Assembly: GCF_036850765.1 (NCBI RefSeq)
Contig: NC_089491.1
Span: forward strand, 185,793,520 to 185,857,519
From: Saccopteryx bilineata
Taxonomy: Eukaryota > Chordata > Mammalia > Chiroptera > Emballonuridae
Reading direction: 5' to 3'
Length of the DNA: 64,000 nt
This document shows, one piece after another, positions 34,668 through 46,800 of this stretch (its first letter is position 1; every line of letters begins with the position of its first letter). The position numbers and the translations under genes were made by a program. The notes under the pieces are model-generated. The model searched no databases. It worked only from the letters and a program-made list of their open reading frames with translations, and was not told the DNA's origin.

Positions 34668-35263
34668 CAGTGTGTCCGTAAAGTCATGGTGCACTTTTGA
34701 CTGGTCACAGGAAAGCAACAAAAGATGATAGAAATGTGAAATCTGCACCAAATAAAAGGAAAACTCTCCCAGTTTCATACCTATTCAGTGCAGTTCAATG
34801 TGGGCTCATGCACAGATTTTTTAGGGCTCCTTAGGTAGCTATCCTGTATAGCCTCTACAGACTCATCACTGACTGATGGCCTTCCAGAATGGGTTTCTCC
34901 ACTAAACTGCCAGTTTCCTTCAACTGCTTATCCCACCGAGTAATGTTATTCCTATGTGGTGGTGCTTCGTTATAAACGTGCCGATGTTTACGTTGCACTT
35001 TGGTCATGGATTCGACTTTAGTGAGCCACAGAACACACTGAACTTTTCTCTGTACCGTCCACATCTTGACTGGCATGGCCATGGGCTGCTCCGCTGTACA
35101 CACAGTGTTACGTCATCATCTGCACATGTGCACATGCTGCCACAGCACCCTACAGAAACTGGGAAGGTTTTCCTTTTATTTGGTGCAGATTTCACATTTC
35201 TATCATCTTTTGTTGCTTTCCTGTGACCGGTCAAAAGTGCACCATGACTTTACGGACACACTG
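34668..35263 (-). mobile_element. Internally deleted Tc1/mariner transposon with long inverted repeats
   Basis: The element starts CAGTGTGTCCGTAAAGTCAT and ends with its inverse (GACTTTACGGACACACTG). It is flanked by TA on both sides. The inverted ends extend about 110 bp to CTCCCAGTTTC / GAAACTGGGAAG, unusually long for mariner. On the minus strand an 82-codon frame (35103-34855) is the N-terminal DNA-binding part of a transposase. The text then runs to an LRSPKKS-like block and jumps into the other inverted repeat, so the catalytic domain is deleted. The high similarity of the two ends suggests recent activity. Confidence 0.88.
34855..35103 (-). pseudogene. N-terminal transposase remnant (helix-turn-helix)
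   Basis: The frame opens MCTAEQPMAMPVKMWT. KVQCVLWLTKVESMTKVQRK, APPHRNNITRWDKQLKETGS and a truncated PILEGHQSV (where a GRPSV-like block would be expected) follow. This is the paired-type helix-turn-helix region of a Tc1/mariner-superfamily transposase, similar to what I recall as the DUF4817-type domain. The DDE/D catalytic part is absent, so it could at most bind the terminal repeats. Confidence 0.75.
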
Positions 35264-35544
35264 TATAACTTGCAACAAATTTTCTGATAAATAAAAACCT
35301 ATGCCTTTTAGTGATAGTCAATGCAAATCACAATTTTACTTTTCAGACAATGTTGGTAGCTTGCAAAGCCAGTTATAGTGTAAAATTTATGTGAACAGAT
35401 TTTTTTATTGCACTCTGGACAAATTAAATACATCAGTCAAAATTGAAAAAAACAAGTGGCAAGAAACAAGGAATCTAAAATTAATTCATACAGAGAGTCA
35501 AAGTGCACATAAACAAAAAATAATAACAGAAAACTTGCTTGCTT
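35264..35544. other. Unassigned DNA
   Basis: A/T-rich, nothing recognised. Confidence 0.4.
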
Positions 35545-35717
35545 GATTGATTGATCTTAGAGGGAGAGAAAGAGATAGAGAGAGATCGATTTGTTTTTCC
35601 ATTTATTTATACAATCATCACTGATTGACTCTAGTATGTGCCCTGACCAGAGATCAAACCCGTAACCAGGGTGTATCGGGACAACGCTCTAACCAACTGA
35701 GCTACCTGGTCAGGGCC
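35545..35717 (-). mobile_element. Short tRNA-derived SINE, minus strand
   Basis: Minus-strand start GGCCCTGACCAGGTAGCTCA, B-box region near 35665, and a tail with GAGAGAAAGAGATAGAGAGA on the plus strand. Related to 40335-40497. Confidence 0.75.
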
Positions 35718-36206
35718 TGATAGAAAGCTTTAAACTACATAATAAGTCTGAAAGAATTCCAGTATTAGGCTTATGCACACAACAAAGCCAAACACCTTCC
35801 TGGTTGTGAGCAAACTATAGGAAACAGGGGAAATCTTCTGAATTATCACAGACACTATCTTGAACTTATTATTATAATAGTCCTATTGGTCTTAAGTCAT
35901 AGGTTATTCTGAGGAAAATTTATATCTAAAATGTTAGTGAAGTAACCCAAAATCTACTTATCAGTTATGTGACTTCAAACTTATTATTTTTTCCTTGAAC
36001 CAACAAGCAAATACCTCCCCTGGGTGCCAGGATCCACTATAAGGAGCATTAATATCACTTCTGTCCTGTAGTCACTACCCTCCAATCTTGGGGGCCTGGC
36101 CTGACTATTGGAATAGGAGCTCATTGGTTGTAGGAAAAACTTGTTATATTTGGAGGGTAGTAGAGGATGTGCGTCATGGCTAACAAATCCTATATATCTA
36201 TTTGGG
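35718..36206. other. Unassigned DNA
   Basis: No gene or repeat recognised. Confidence 0.4.
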
Positions 36207-36490
36207 GCCCTGGCCAGTTTGCTCAGTGGATAGAGCATTGGCCGGGCTTATGGGTATACCAGGTTTGATCCATGGTCAGGGCATACATTAGAAACAACCA
36301 TCTGCTTCTCTCTCCCTCCTTCTCCCCCTTTTCTCTCTCTCTTTTCCTCCCACAGCCAGTGGCTCAATTGGTTAGAGAAATGGCCCTGGGCACTGAAGAT
36401 AGCTTAGTTGATTCAAGCATCGACCTGGGACAGGGGTTGCTGGGTGGATCCTGGTTGGGGTGCATGTCTTTTTATCTCCTCACTTAAAAA
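36207..36490 (+). mobile_element. tRNA-derived SINE, CT-rich subfamily, shortened
   Basis: GCCCTGGCCAGTTTGCTCAG start, B box GGTTTGATCCA, then CAACCATCTGCTTCTCTCTC and a body AGCCAGTGGCTCAATTGG like 30315. Missing part of the 3' body. Confidence 0.82.
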
Positions 36491-37270
36491 AATCCTGAAT
36501 ATTTGGATAACTGTCATAATGGCCAATAGATGAATGTATGTTGTTAAGCATTTTAATTTTCTCTTTAGTGAAAAGGCACCAGCTCTTGGACACCTATCTG
36601 TCAGTAAACCAAATTTTTGAGTCAAATACCTGAAGATTAAGCTATGACAGTACAACCAGTTGAAGGAAGAAAGGGCCCTAATTGCCTGTTATATTGGTGC
36701 AGTTTTGTACCTCAAAGCAAAAATCACTGGCAGAAGTTAGTGTAAAGAGACACTACTAGTGACATTGGAAAAGAAGAGGTGACCCATGCAAGCAACCTGT
36801 GATCCAGGATGTAAAAGTGTATTGAAAAGTGCTTACAAGTAAATGGGACTAACATCAGTGATTAAAAAGACTGCTTTCTTTAAATTTTAATATTTGGAGA
36901 GGCTACTGTGCTAACCTCCTGAGCAATTTATTTAGCTTTCATAGCCTAAGCCCACATTTATGAAAAAAGGGGAAATGAGAATGATACAAATTGATACTAG
37001 GGACTTTTCAAAGTAATAACACACATACATACACACACACACACATGCAGCTCTGTCTACACACCTTCAGTCCACAATCTACTGAAATCTTTCTACATCT
37101 GAGCACATAGCCACAGAATAAGCACAGGGAACAAAGGGAAAGCAAAATAAATAAGGACTGACACATTCCCAAAGATATGTTATATATAATAAAAATGTAT
37201 GATCTGTTTAGTCTGCTCTGTCTTATAAACACAAAAACTTAGAAAGTTTCCCATTAAAAATGAATTATAC
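36491..37270. other. Unassigned DNA with a short CA microsatellite
   Basis: (CA)n at about 37019-37045. No gene recognised. Confidence 0.4.
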
Positions 37271-37503
37271 AGCCTGACCACTGGTGTCACAGTGAATAGA
37301 GCATTGACCTGGAATGCTGAGATCCTCAGTTCAAAACCCCAAAGTCGCCAGCTTGAGCACGAGATCAACCACATGATCCCAAGGTCACTGGCTTGAGCAA
37401 GGGGTCACTAGCTCACCTTGAGCCCTTCAATCAAGGCACTTATGAGAATCAATCAATGAACAACTAAAGTGAAGAAACTTCTAGTTGGTTAAGTTCTCAT
37501 CTT

Positions 37504-37552
<49 letters not shown>
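37271..37552 (+). mobile_element. tRNA-derived SINE, gcttgagc-repeat family, with CT microsatellite
   Basis: Starts AGCCTGACCACTGGTGTCAC, has GCTTGAGCACGAGATCAA and GCTTGAGCAAGGGGTCAC blocks, and ends in a long uninterrupted (CT)n (37506-37551). Confidence 0.82.
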
Positions 37553-39934
37553 GAGATATATCTTGGAATATCTTGGAATCTATTCTAAAAGTGAATTACA
37601 CAATCCAAGGTGTTTAAAGGTATCTGAATAAACTTGGCCATTCAGAAGTCTATTTCCTCAGCACTCTGGATTGCAGAATACTTTACTGTGCAGACTGATT
37701 TGGCTTCTATATAAACATTGCCTTCTTTTAAAAAAGCATTTATCCTCTTTCAACTCCTCACCTTCTATCCATACACTGTGAGTGTTTCTTTGATGCACAA
37801 ACAAGTTTGTTTTTCAATTTAGCATAACTTTCTTCTGTCTTTTTTATTATCATAAACTCTTTTTCTTGTTTTATTCTCTCTCCTCTTTCACTGTCCTTTC
37901 CTTTGTGAAGGGACAAAATGTCTGCCTATTGAATATTTTTTTACTACAATTCACAATGTGCATAGGCTCTGAGAAGAGAAAGAGAGTCAGTGCTTTGGGA
38001 CATATCAGTGAGGCTTCTTGCTGCCTTCCAAACTCTGATCCTAGAGTTTGAGCTTGAAGAGATCATACAAGTCATCTAGTTACTCTTATTTCACAGGCAA
38101 GAAAATTAGGACTCTAACATGTTACGTCTCTGCAGCATTGCAGTGTTGTTGGGTGGCAGTAAAGGTATCATGTCATGTCTCCTTGCTCCAGATCCATGCC
38201 TGTCCCACCTCCTTCCCTTACTGATGCTGAGGTGCACTGAGGATCCTATGTGTTTGTCTGGAGGAGGTGAGTGAAGTGGTTGGTGGGAGGGGAGTGGGAT
38301 GGATACAGCTTGTTCATTTTCTGGAATCTTACGAAGATGCATAAACATTTCAAATATCAAGGAGAAAGCCCCCAAAGACACATACGGTGGTAATAAGAAT
38401 CAGATATGCTTTGCTTAACCACAATGTGGTTAACATCCAGATGTGGACTATGAAATGCATGCCTTCAGAGCTAATCTTCTTTCCTTCCCGAGCACTCAGA
38501 CTAGTGAGGTGCAGAATTTAAAACCCATCTTCAGACTCCCTGTGGCTATGATTATGAACATTTTCAACGTGCTGTAACTACGGAAACAAAACTCTGTGGG
38601 ATTTCTTTTCTTGAAAGTGCACACAAGAGGTTTATCAAAAAATTTTCTTAAAATTTCAGAACAAAGTATAGGTGTACTCAGACTGTCCTTTTACCCATTC
38701 CATGAGCCATGCCACCAGCACACCTACTTGGTCAAACAGACCCCAAGGTTCTGCCTCAACTCGCCAAGGATTCCTCCTGTGTTCCCTGGGGTCTCGCCGC
38801 CTCCTGGCAAGAATGCAACATCACTGGGAAGGTACCAGGGACCTTCTGAGGTCTGCACAAAATGACCTCATCCCTCACAGCAGAAACACCTACTTATGTG
38901 GTGACCACCCTTCTGTTTACATGTGCCTATCAAGGCCAGTCAGGCCAGCTGTAGCCAAGATTTTGACCAGACAAGCATTCTTTCTAGCACAGTTTTCACC
39001 TTTTGCCTTTTGGTGATTTGATGACCTTCAGTTTCCCTACTAATACAAAGCAAGTTTTTAAAAGTTAATTAAGTTGCTTTAGTTTAATGAGATATTACAA
39101 ATAAAAATCAGTGGTCCAGCTAAAAGTAAACTTATGAAAAAAAAGTTGAATAGCAGTTTGGACATAGAGACTTGAGAAATTCTGCATTTACATCAAAATC
39201 CAAATACAGAAGCCTGCCTATGTATAAAGAAACTTTGGGGCTTACGAAAAAACTAAGTTTAAAAAAAACAATACTGGTCATAAAAAAGACGACATTAATT
39301 GTTTTTTAGGAGGTAATTTGGTAGAGTTGAAAATCCATTAAATCAATGAACTCTCACTTTCTGAGTTTAAAGAGTGAGATTATTATTTGCTTAATTGACA
39401 ATGCACTCCAGGTTTTAAACTGGAAATCTGTCATTTTTTTTTAACACTCAGAAAGTTCACTACACTTTTAAAAGACCTAAATCTTTGTCACTCCTCTTCA
39501 TCCTATCTATGTGTACTAAAATGTTTTATTTTCTTTTCTGAAGTCTTAGAGAAGGGAAAGGGAATAAGTCAAGAGACAAATTTAAGAATTGAAGTTTGAA
39601 GTAAAAAATGAGATGGCGTTTTGCAGTAGTTGAGGCTCAGCGTGCACAGCTGAGGCACACAGCGTGGTGGCGGGCACTCTGCACAGCCTCTGGTACTCTG
39701 AGAAAGAAGGACACCAATTCACCAGCTGACTGATCAGCCTGGATTGGGGTCTGCATGGACACTAGAGGGAGAGGCGACCCAGTTATCAAATGTTCCAGAA
39801 GTATTTGATGTTGAGGCTGTGGTGCTGGGACTCCTACATCCTGATAAGACCCTGCTCCCTCTGACCTGCCTGACTGACACATAATATGAAATGGTCTCAG
39901 GAGCCTTTCAGAATATAAGGAAGTTATAAAATAG
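37553..39934. other. Unassigned single-copy-looking DNA
   Basis: About 2.4 kb. A 114-codon and an 89-codon frame overlap in different frames at 38596-39016 with no recognisable domain. No splice-site-flanked exon could be supported. A trace like an ancient MIR phrase lies near 38060. Confidence 0.4.
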
Positions 39935-40334
39935 GAATAATTATTCTCGCCTTAGCCGGTTGGCTCAGTGGTAGAGCATCAGCCTGGCGTGCAGGAGTCC
40001 CAGGTTCGATTCCTGGCCAGGGCACACAGGAGAAGCGCCTGTCTGCTTCTCCACCCCTCCCCCTCTCCTTCCTTTCTGTCTCTCTCTTCCCCTCCTGCAG
40101 CCAAGGCTCCATTGGAGCAAAGTTGGCCCGGGCACTGAGGATGGCTCTGTGGCCTCTGCCTCAGGCACTAGAATGGCTCTGGCTGCAACAGAGTGACGCC
40201 CCAGATGGGAAGATCACTGCCCCCTGGTGGGCATGCCAGGTGGATCCCGCATGTGGGAGTCTGTCTGACTGCCTCCCCGTTTCCAACTTCAGAAAAATAC
40301 AAAAAAAAATTTTGAAAAAAGAATAATTATTCTC
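39935..40334 (+). mobile_element. Long tRNA-derived SINE with exact 14-bp duplication
   Basis: GAATAATTATTCTC occurs at 39935-39948 and 40321-40334. The SINE (39949-40320) has good A and B boxes (GGTTCGATTCC near 40004) and the long body. The right duplication copy is directly followed by another SINE. Confidence 0.93.
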
Positions 40335-40511
40335 TGGTCCTGGCTGGGTAGCTCAGTTGGTTATACCATTGTCCTGAGTCACCAAGGTGGCCGGTTCGAT
40401 TCCCAGTCAAAGCACATACAGAAACAGAACAATGTTTCTGTCTCTCTCCCCCCCTTCCTTTTACTCTAAAATCGATCAATAATTTTAAAAAAAGCAAGAA
40501 TAACTATTCTC
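40335..40511 (+). mobile_element. Short tRNA-derived SINE sharing the same target site
   Basis: The body (about 40335-40497) starts GTCCTGGCTGGGTAGCTCAG with B box GGTTCGATTCC near 40393 and ends in ATCAATAATTTTAAAAAAAG. A third copy of the target, GAATAACTATTCTC (40498-40511), follows, with one mismatch to the two others. Confidence 0.85.
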
Positions 40512-41215
40512 AACAGAACTACTTGATTTTGTAAAAAGAGTTTTGTAAATGGCTTCCATTCCTTAAAACACAGGAGCCTTGATTCTTCCCCCTTTTGCCC
40601 CAAGAGCCAGGGAGGCCACTGCCAAAGCAGAACAGGTGTGGCATCTGCAAAATCTCCAGAAAATACTGCCACCCCTTCTGCCCCCGAAAGGAACGGGATG
40701 GGTGTCATTCAAGGGGAGGTGGTGGTAGGCTGCTGTGGGAGACCTGCTGGGACCTGGTCATAGCCTCACCTGGAAGCCAAACGGTCCTCACATTCCCCTC
40801 AGCCTTCCCAAAGCTCTGGGGAGAAACAGAGTTTCCAAAGAGGAGAAAGATTGTTTCCTTTGGTTATTGGAGCTGGTGATGGAAATGTGGTTCTGATTTG
40901 TTGTGATCATTGTTGTGTTTCTAGTCTTATACTTGACACTGATTTCTTTCTAACCTTATTATTTTTTTTCTTTTTGATCCCAAGCAGCTCAGAAATGAAA
41001 ATATGGTCCTAATTATATAAGCGTAACATGCTGATTCCGGTCTACAAGGCATCTTCTTCCTGATAGTCCTAAAAATAAGGTCAGAGTGAGCAAGAAAGCT
41101 TTAGGGAATATTTGGCAAGCTGTATACAAGCCCCCGACACTCCTCCTTTCAGGAAAGAGCATTTCACAGATCCTCACATGTCCTTCTCATGTGGTCAGGG
41201 CTCTGGACAGAATTG

Positions 41216-41218
<3 letters not shown>
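40512..41218. other. Unassigned DNA
   Basis: No gene or repeat recognised. Confidence 0.4.

Positions 41219-41250
<32 letters not shown>
41219..41250 (+). repeat. Poly(A) run of about 32 bases
   Basis: A nearly pure A run not attached to a recognisable retrocopy on its left side. It may be the tail of an old insertion or a simple repeat. Confidence 0.8.
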
Positions 41251-41252
<2 letters not shown>

Positions 41253-41888
41253 GGGTTTCTCATTTTTAGTCTCATCATTGTGTCAATATAGCCTACTGGC
41301 TTTTAACAAAAACAAAAAAAAATAAATTAATACTTCTATCTGAACTTTTCTTAAACAGTTTTTGAACTTTCAAGGTAATTAATTTTTTGATACCTTTATT
41401 TTTTTATTTCTTGAGAAATTGAAACATTATTATTATTAACTGAAAAATCTTAAAAATAAATGACAAGTACACTATTTAACACATTGCTAATGCCCATGAA
41501 AATTCTACAGAAAACTTTGCAATTTTTTATCAGTCTATGGGATGACGCTACATCAACAGTTTCATTTTTTAAGGCTGGTGAAAACCATTTTTAAAAAATA
41601 AATCCTATGTGAAGTACCAACATATAAAGTCAGTAAAATTTGGATGTTCTCATTGGAACAGGAGCTGAAGGCCTAAAGTTCCTCTCTCTTTGGTCTTTAC
41701 CTGAGCCTTCCCCTTTCACCCATACATACCACTCATACTGTCCCCACACTTGAGAGAGACCACTGTACCTGTCACTGAGGAGGTTTCTGACACATCGTCC
41801 CAGAATGGAAGCTTCTAAGGCACAGTCTTAGAGACACAGCTCTAGAAAGGCCTCGTTCTTTCCAGCCTCACAACCTCACTTTGTATAT

Positions 41889-41957
41889 GGCAATACGACA
41901 TATCAGAATCTCTGGGATGCAGAGAAAGCAGTAATAAGAGGGAAGTTTATATCACTA
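41889..41957 (+). repeat. Isolated 69-bp L1 ORF2 patch
   Basis: AATACGACATATCAGAATCT to ATATCACTATAG matches the sense of the young L1 ORF2 (the [15 protein letters not shown] region, complement of about 17119-17188) with roughly six mismatches. No flanking L1 text, tail or obvious duplication is visible. Confidence 0.75.
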
Positions 41958-43109
41958 TAGCCTTTCAGTTGCCACATTGCTTATACTGGAAACTATTAGC
42001 TTCTAGGCATGTCCACTATCAGACTTTTGCTTATTCATTTCCAAAGATTACCCAGGTTATTTAAAAGGCATCACATTTAACTCTTTTTATTTCTTCTTTC
42101 CCTTTTATGAAAATAGAAATAATAATAACAGTCAGTTATAATAAAGTTGTTTGGAGAAGAAAAAATAACTAGAGATTTCACCTGCTTCTGTACTTAAGCT
42201 TATAACTTTTTTGGGTTTTTTTGGGTTTTTTTATAGTTGTTAATTAATGTGTTAAACAAATATTTACCAAACTTCTCCTACATACAAGGCAGTTAATTAT
42301 TTAAACCCACAAGATTAAGGCAGCACGGCTAAATGGAAAGGACTCTACCAAGTACTGTGCAGTTCCACTGGGCCTCAGTTTCCTTCTCTGTATATTGGGT
42401 CAAATGCCTAACTTGCAGTGTGGTTGTGAGCTCAATGGGCCCATGAATATGAAAATACTTCTATCACTCGGCCTCAAACCTACTGAATCTCTCTTGAGGT
42501 GGTTGGTGGAGGGAGAGGGTGTGACTCACACCCTGTTTTGTGTGTTTTGACTCTTCTGTAGAGAGTAAAAGCCTGACACCTAGCAGCCATAGTGACAGTG
42601 CACCTCATCTTGTGGCAGGGTGGGGTCTCAGAAGTTCCTGACTTGGATGTGTTTCAAATCCAGCCAGAGAACCAGACCCTCACCTGGAGATCCCTGTATG
42701 GCAGGTCCAGGCTAAGACAGGAAAGGTCTAGCTTTAAGAGCCTCCCAAATTGATTGTTATTCACCTGCCTGCAACAGGTAGTTTGAGGTCACTCACCTGA
42801 GGGTTCAGAAAGGAGAGGCTGCTAGATGAACAAGCTCTTTACTTAAACTTTTCATTAAAAGAGGCCTTGTACCTGCAAGTGTGCAAAGGTAAGAAAGCAC
42901 TTTATGAAAGAGTGGATTTCCATGTGTGCAAAATCATGCAAACTTAACCCAAACTAAGACTGTCTGCATGAAGGAAATGCAGCAATTGTAGTTCCATCTA
43001 AATAAATGCATGTGATTGAGGCAAGCCTACAAAGTAGCACTATACTTCACCTCCCATTAGTCTAGTCTCAGAGAAACACAGAAGATCAATTACAGCATTT
43101 CTATACAAC
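41958..43109. other. Unassigned DNA with a weak MIR trace
   Basis: GGGCCTCAGTTTCCTTCTCT at about 42370 is MIR-like. Nothing else recognised. Confidence 0.4.
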
Positions 43110-43260
43110 TCACAAGCATTCATTTGACAAATATTAATTAAGCACCAGCTACCTTCCAAGAACCATGTCTGTCCTTGAGGATATAAAATGAATAATACTG
43201 ATTCTGTATAGCTCTTGCAGAGCTTATGGGCTGGTAGACAAATGAAGAAGTCCTCAGGCT
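43110..43260 (+). repeat. Ancient L2-type fragment
   Basis: CATTCATTTGACAAATATTA, then AAGCACCAGCTACCTTCCAA and GAGCTTATGGGCTGG resemble the mammal-wide L2-type text. Confidence 0.5.
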
Positions 43261-43724
43261 ATTAAAATTGAATCTGAAAGTGGACCCTAAGAAATAAGAT
43301 GCCTACTAAGAAGGGCTCCTGGTGGCTTAACTGAACTTAAATTTAAGACAAAAACAGAGCCTAGCAGCCATTTCTACACAGGGACCTCTCACGCAAACTG
43401 CACTGCTGGAAGAAGCCTGCACTGAGCTATCTGTCTGCCTCCTGCAGTGAACTGCTTGCCTGCACCGCATTTCAGCCATCTGAGCCTGCCCTCGGGGAGT
43501 TCCTGGTGTCCTGTTTGAACCAATAGGACTGAGGCTTCTGCACCCTGTTGAACTTGTGCAGCTATAACCAGTTATAATTTTTGGTGATGTTCAAATTGTG
43601 CCAATTTGACCAGTTGGAGCCCTATCAAGGCAACTCTTGTTTTCTGTAATGTGACCTAATGGAGAATTTTAAGTGTTAATGTAAAACTTTATTTCTTAAA
43701 CTGTAAAAACATACTTTTATTTAA

Positions 43725-44155
43725 AAATAAAACAAATGTATTATCTTATAATTCTGAAGTTTTGAAGTCTGAAACGGGCCTTCCAGGGCTAATTCACTGT
43801 GTCCACGAAGCTGTGTCTCTCACAGGCTTCAGGGAAGAAGCAGCTTCCTCGCTTCCTCGCTTCCTCCAGCTTCCGGAGGCCCCTGCTCCCTGGCCTGTGG
43901 CTCCATCACAAGCCTTGGCTTCTGTTGTCACATCACCTTCTCTGGTTCTGATGTCCTAACACCTTGTAAGGATACCTTATAGGACCCTTGTGATTAAGTT
44001 GGGCTCATCTGAATAACCAAAGGTCTTCTCCTCACCTCATCATCCTTACCTTAATCACATCTGCAAAGTCCCTTTTGTGTGTAAGGTAACACGGTCCCAG
44101 GTTTGGGCATGAAGACCTGGACACCAGCAGAGAGCCGTTACTCTGCCTACCACAC
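43725..44155 (+). repeat. Ancient eutherian interspersed repeat, family uncertain
   Basis: ATTATCTTATAATTCTGAAG, then GACCCTTGTGATTAAGTTGG, ATCACATCTGCAAAGTCCCT and TACTCTGCCTACCACA is text I recognise from a common old mammalian repeat but cannot name safely. The sequence 43290-43724 to its left is unassigned. Confidence 0.6.
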
Positions 44156-44639
44156 CTTCTCACCCAGACTCGGGAAAGCAGGGAAGCTTCCTAGAGGAAG
44201 AGCTATCTGAACTGAAACTTAACTGATAAAACAGTGTGTTTTTAGTGGGGAGCAGGGGATAAGTAAAGGAAGCAGATCAGTCGTAGAGAGAGGAAGAATT
44301 CTCAAACAGAGGAAACATGTGAGGAGACCCAGAAGTAAAAGGAAGCATGTTTGTGGAACTTAAAAAACGCATTTTAGGGCTGTGTGGTGGGTGGGGGAGA
44401 GAGCAGATAGAAAGCCCTAAAAAGTAATCAGAGGGCAGATTGAGAGGAAAAATGTCAAAAGCTGTATTATGAACTTTGGGATTTATCCTTAACATAATGG
44501 AGAACAACCAAAGGACTTGGAGTAAAAAAATCATTTCACTCTGCCATGAAGTGAAACTTGAAAAGGCCTGGTGAGAAGCTGTAGAAATCCAGAGAGATGA
44601 TAGAGCTTCCTAAATGGAGGGCTTGGGGATCAATGACAC

Positions 44640-44870
44640 TGGCTCATACCACAAGGTCCCTTTAGTGGCCCTCTGTGTGACCTCTGCAAAATGCTTATTT
44701 ACCCTCTTTATATCTCATTTTCCTTATCTGTAAAAATAAGAATAACATGAACGCTCACTAGAGTTTACCCAGTAATACTGTTCTAAGGATTAAATGAGGA
44801 AATACATTTAAAGCACCTAGTACAGAATGTGGTACATAAATTATAAAGGTCTAATAAAAGTTAACAGTTG
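44640..44870 (+). repeat. MIR SINE
   Basis: CTCATTTTCCTTATCTGTAA, GGATTAAATGAGGAAATACA and AAAGCACCTAGTACAGAATG follow MIR text through the 3' end. Confidence 0.75.
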
Positions 44871-45067
44871 TTATTTAATGGTTATTTCGGTGGGAATGTA
44901 GACAACTGATGATATTCAAAACATATTTGGGAGAAAGAATGAATAAAATTAGTGAGGTGAAGGAGGAAGCCAAAGCTGAGGCTCCGGAGTCTAGGTGGGC
45001 AGTTAGCTCAATGGTGCAGGATGATGTTGGCCCAAAGCACAGGCAAAGCACTAGGGTATAGGGAGGG

Positions 45068-45089
45068 GTGTGTGTGTGTCTGTGTGTGC

Positions 45090-45124
<35 letters not shown>
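45068..45124 (+). repeat. (TG)n microsatellite
   Basis: Interrupted TG repeat ending in GTGCGTGCGCACGTG, an alternating purine-pyrimidine run that could adopt Z-DNA. Confidence 0.9.
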
Positions 45125-45429
45125 CGCACGTGTACGGGTGATTAGTTCTGTATTTGACATGTTCAGTTGGAAGGTGATTATGAGATTATCAAGAGAAGAT
45201 CCAATAGACATTTGTTGTGTATGCTTACAAAGATTTGAACAGGATATCTCTGTACAGGAGTCATTAATTGAATCTAAGAAAGAGAATGACATCACTGAGA
45301 GCACATATAAAGTGAGAAAAGAAAACCTAGAGTAGAACTCAGAGACATAAGTAAAGAGGACTCTGCAGTTTCCTTCTCATGGCTTTGATTACCTTTATCG
45401 TAAGTGCTTCTTTAATGTCTCCATCACAT

Positions 45430-45545
45430 AACCCCATTGAACTTGCAAGCTCCCTGAGGGCATTGATCATGTAACTTGCTCCCCATTGCATCTCCGAAGA
45501 GTAATATCTAACTGGCATACAACACTGCTCAATGAATGTCTCCAG
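45430..45545 (+). repeat. L2-type LINE 3' trace
   Basis: TGCAAGCTCCCTGAGGGCAT and CTCAATGAATGTCTCC resemble the L2 3' end. Confidence 0.5.
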
Positions 45546-45984
45546 TTGGGTGATTAAATTATAGACAATCTTCAAAGCCTATATATATATAGCAGGAGGA
45601 AACCACCAAAAATTCTTAAAAGTCTGACATGAAGACAATATTGTAGCAATATGCAAATGACATTATTAGGGAGTTTATAATAATGAGTATACATAAAAAG
45701 TTAAGTAAAAGTAGAATAATCATTCTAAGATGAAACTATGGGAGAAGAATTGACAGAAAGTAGTTATTAGAGGAAGAGGAGGAAGAGAATATGCAAAATG
45801 AGGCATAGAATGATAATGTCATTAAGAGTAGGATAAATAGTCACCTATATCCTTGGGTTGTTCAAATACAATCTTGTCTGATAACAGATCTCATTCTGTT
45901 CTGATAGTTCTGGGGTAATAGCAGCCTTACAATGGGCATCTTAGGTTAATACTTAAAACACTCCCTTTCATATATTTATACATT

Positions 45985-46060
45985 TATTCCACAAATGTTC
46001 ATTGGGTACCTACTACACATCAGGAAATAGAAATGGGTGAGACATAATATTCTCTCTGCC
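45985..46060 (+). repeat. Ancient L2-type fragment
   Basis: CACAAATGTTCATTGGGTAC and CTACTACACATCAGG are L2-type phrases. Confidence 0.45.
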
Positions 46061-46139
46061 TAAGAGGCAGTGTTATACCATATCAGTGGTATAAAAAGAA
46101 ACTTAAACAAAAGAACAAGCTACAATATTAATTTTACAA

Positions 46140-46800
46140 TCTGGATATAGGACACTCTATCAAAATTGCTTTGTCAAGGTCAATAATGGCCTCTATGATG
46201 CTGAATTAAGTAGTCAATTCTATGTCCTCATCTTATTTGACCTATTAATAACATTTGAAACAACTATCACTCTCTATCCTTTTAATATTGTTCTCTTGGT
46301 TCCCTGTTTCTATTTCTGCCTTACTGTCTATCCTCTTCAGTTTCCTTCAATGATTCTGCCTCACCTCAATGACCATAAACAATTGAGTGCCCTTTAGCTT
46401 AGTAGGAACCTCTTCTCTTTCTATGCTCACCTCTATGGTGATTTTACTTAATAACTTGGCTTTAAAGGCCATCCATTGCTGAAGACTTTCATTTTTATCT
46501 CAATCCTGAACTTTTCCCCTAACATTCAGGTCAAAATGACATCTCCTGGATGTCTATTATGCATCTGAGACTGAACATGTTCGAAATCCAACTCATTTCT
46601 CAGGAGTGAGGTCGTTATTTCCCTTTTGGGAGTGAATATCTCATCCCAGGCTGTCTCTCAGACCTCACCTCCTCCTCTCCCCAAAGCCTCTTGACTTCCC
46701 ATCCTCCACCCCATCAGACATTTATCTCATTCTTTATGCTACACTGAAATTGTTTAAAATGGCTTTGTCATGTCCATGTCCACAGTGCTGCCTGTCTCAG
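46140..46800 (+). repeat. L2 LINE, ORF2/3' region (ancient)
   Basis: A long, strongly diverged but collinear match to L2: GTCAAGGTCAATAATGGCCT, CCTCATCTTATTTGACCTAT, TATGCTCACCTCTATGGTGA, ATCTGAGACTGAACATGTTC. No frame remains. This is one of the oldest recognisable elements here. Confidence 0.75.

Noticed and set aside
38596..39016. Two overlapping plus-strand frames (89 and 114 codons)
   Set aside because: Different frames over the same DNA and no recognised domain.
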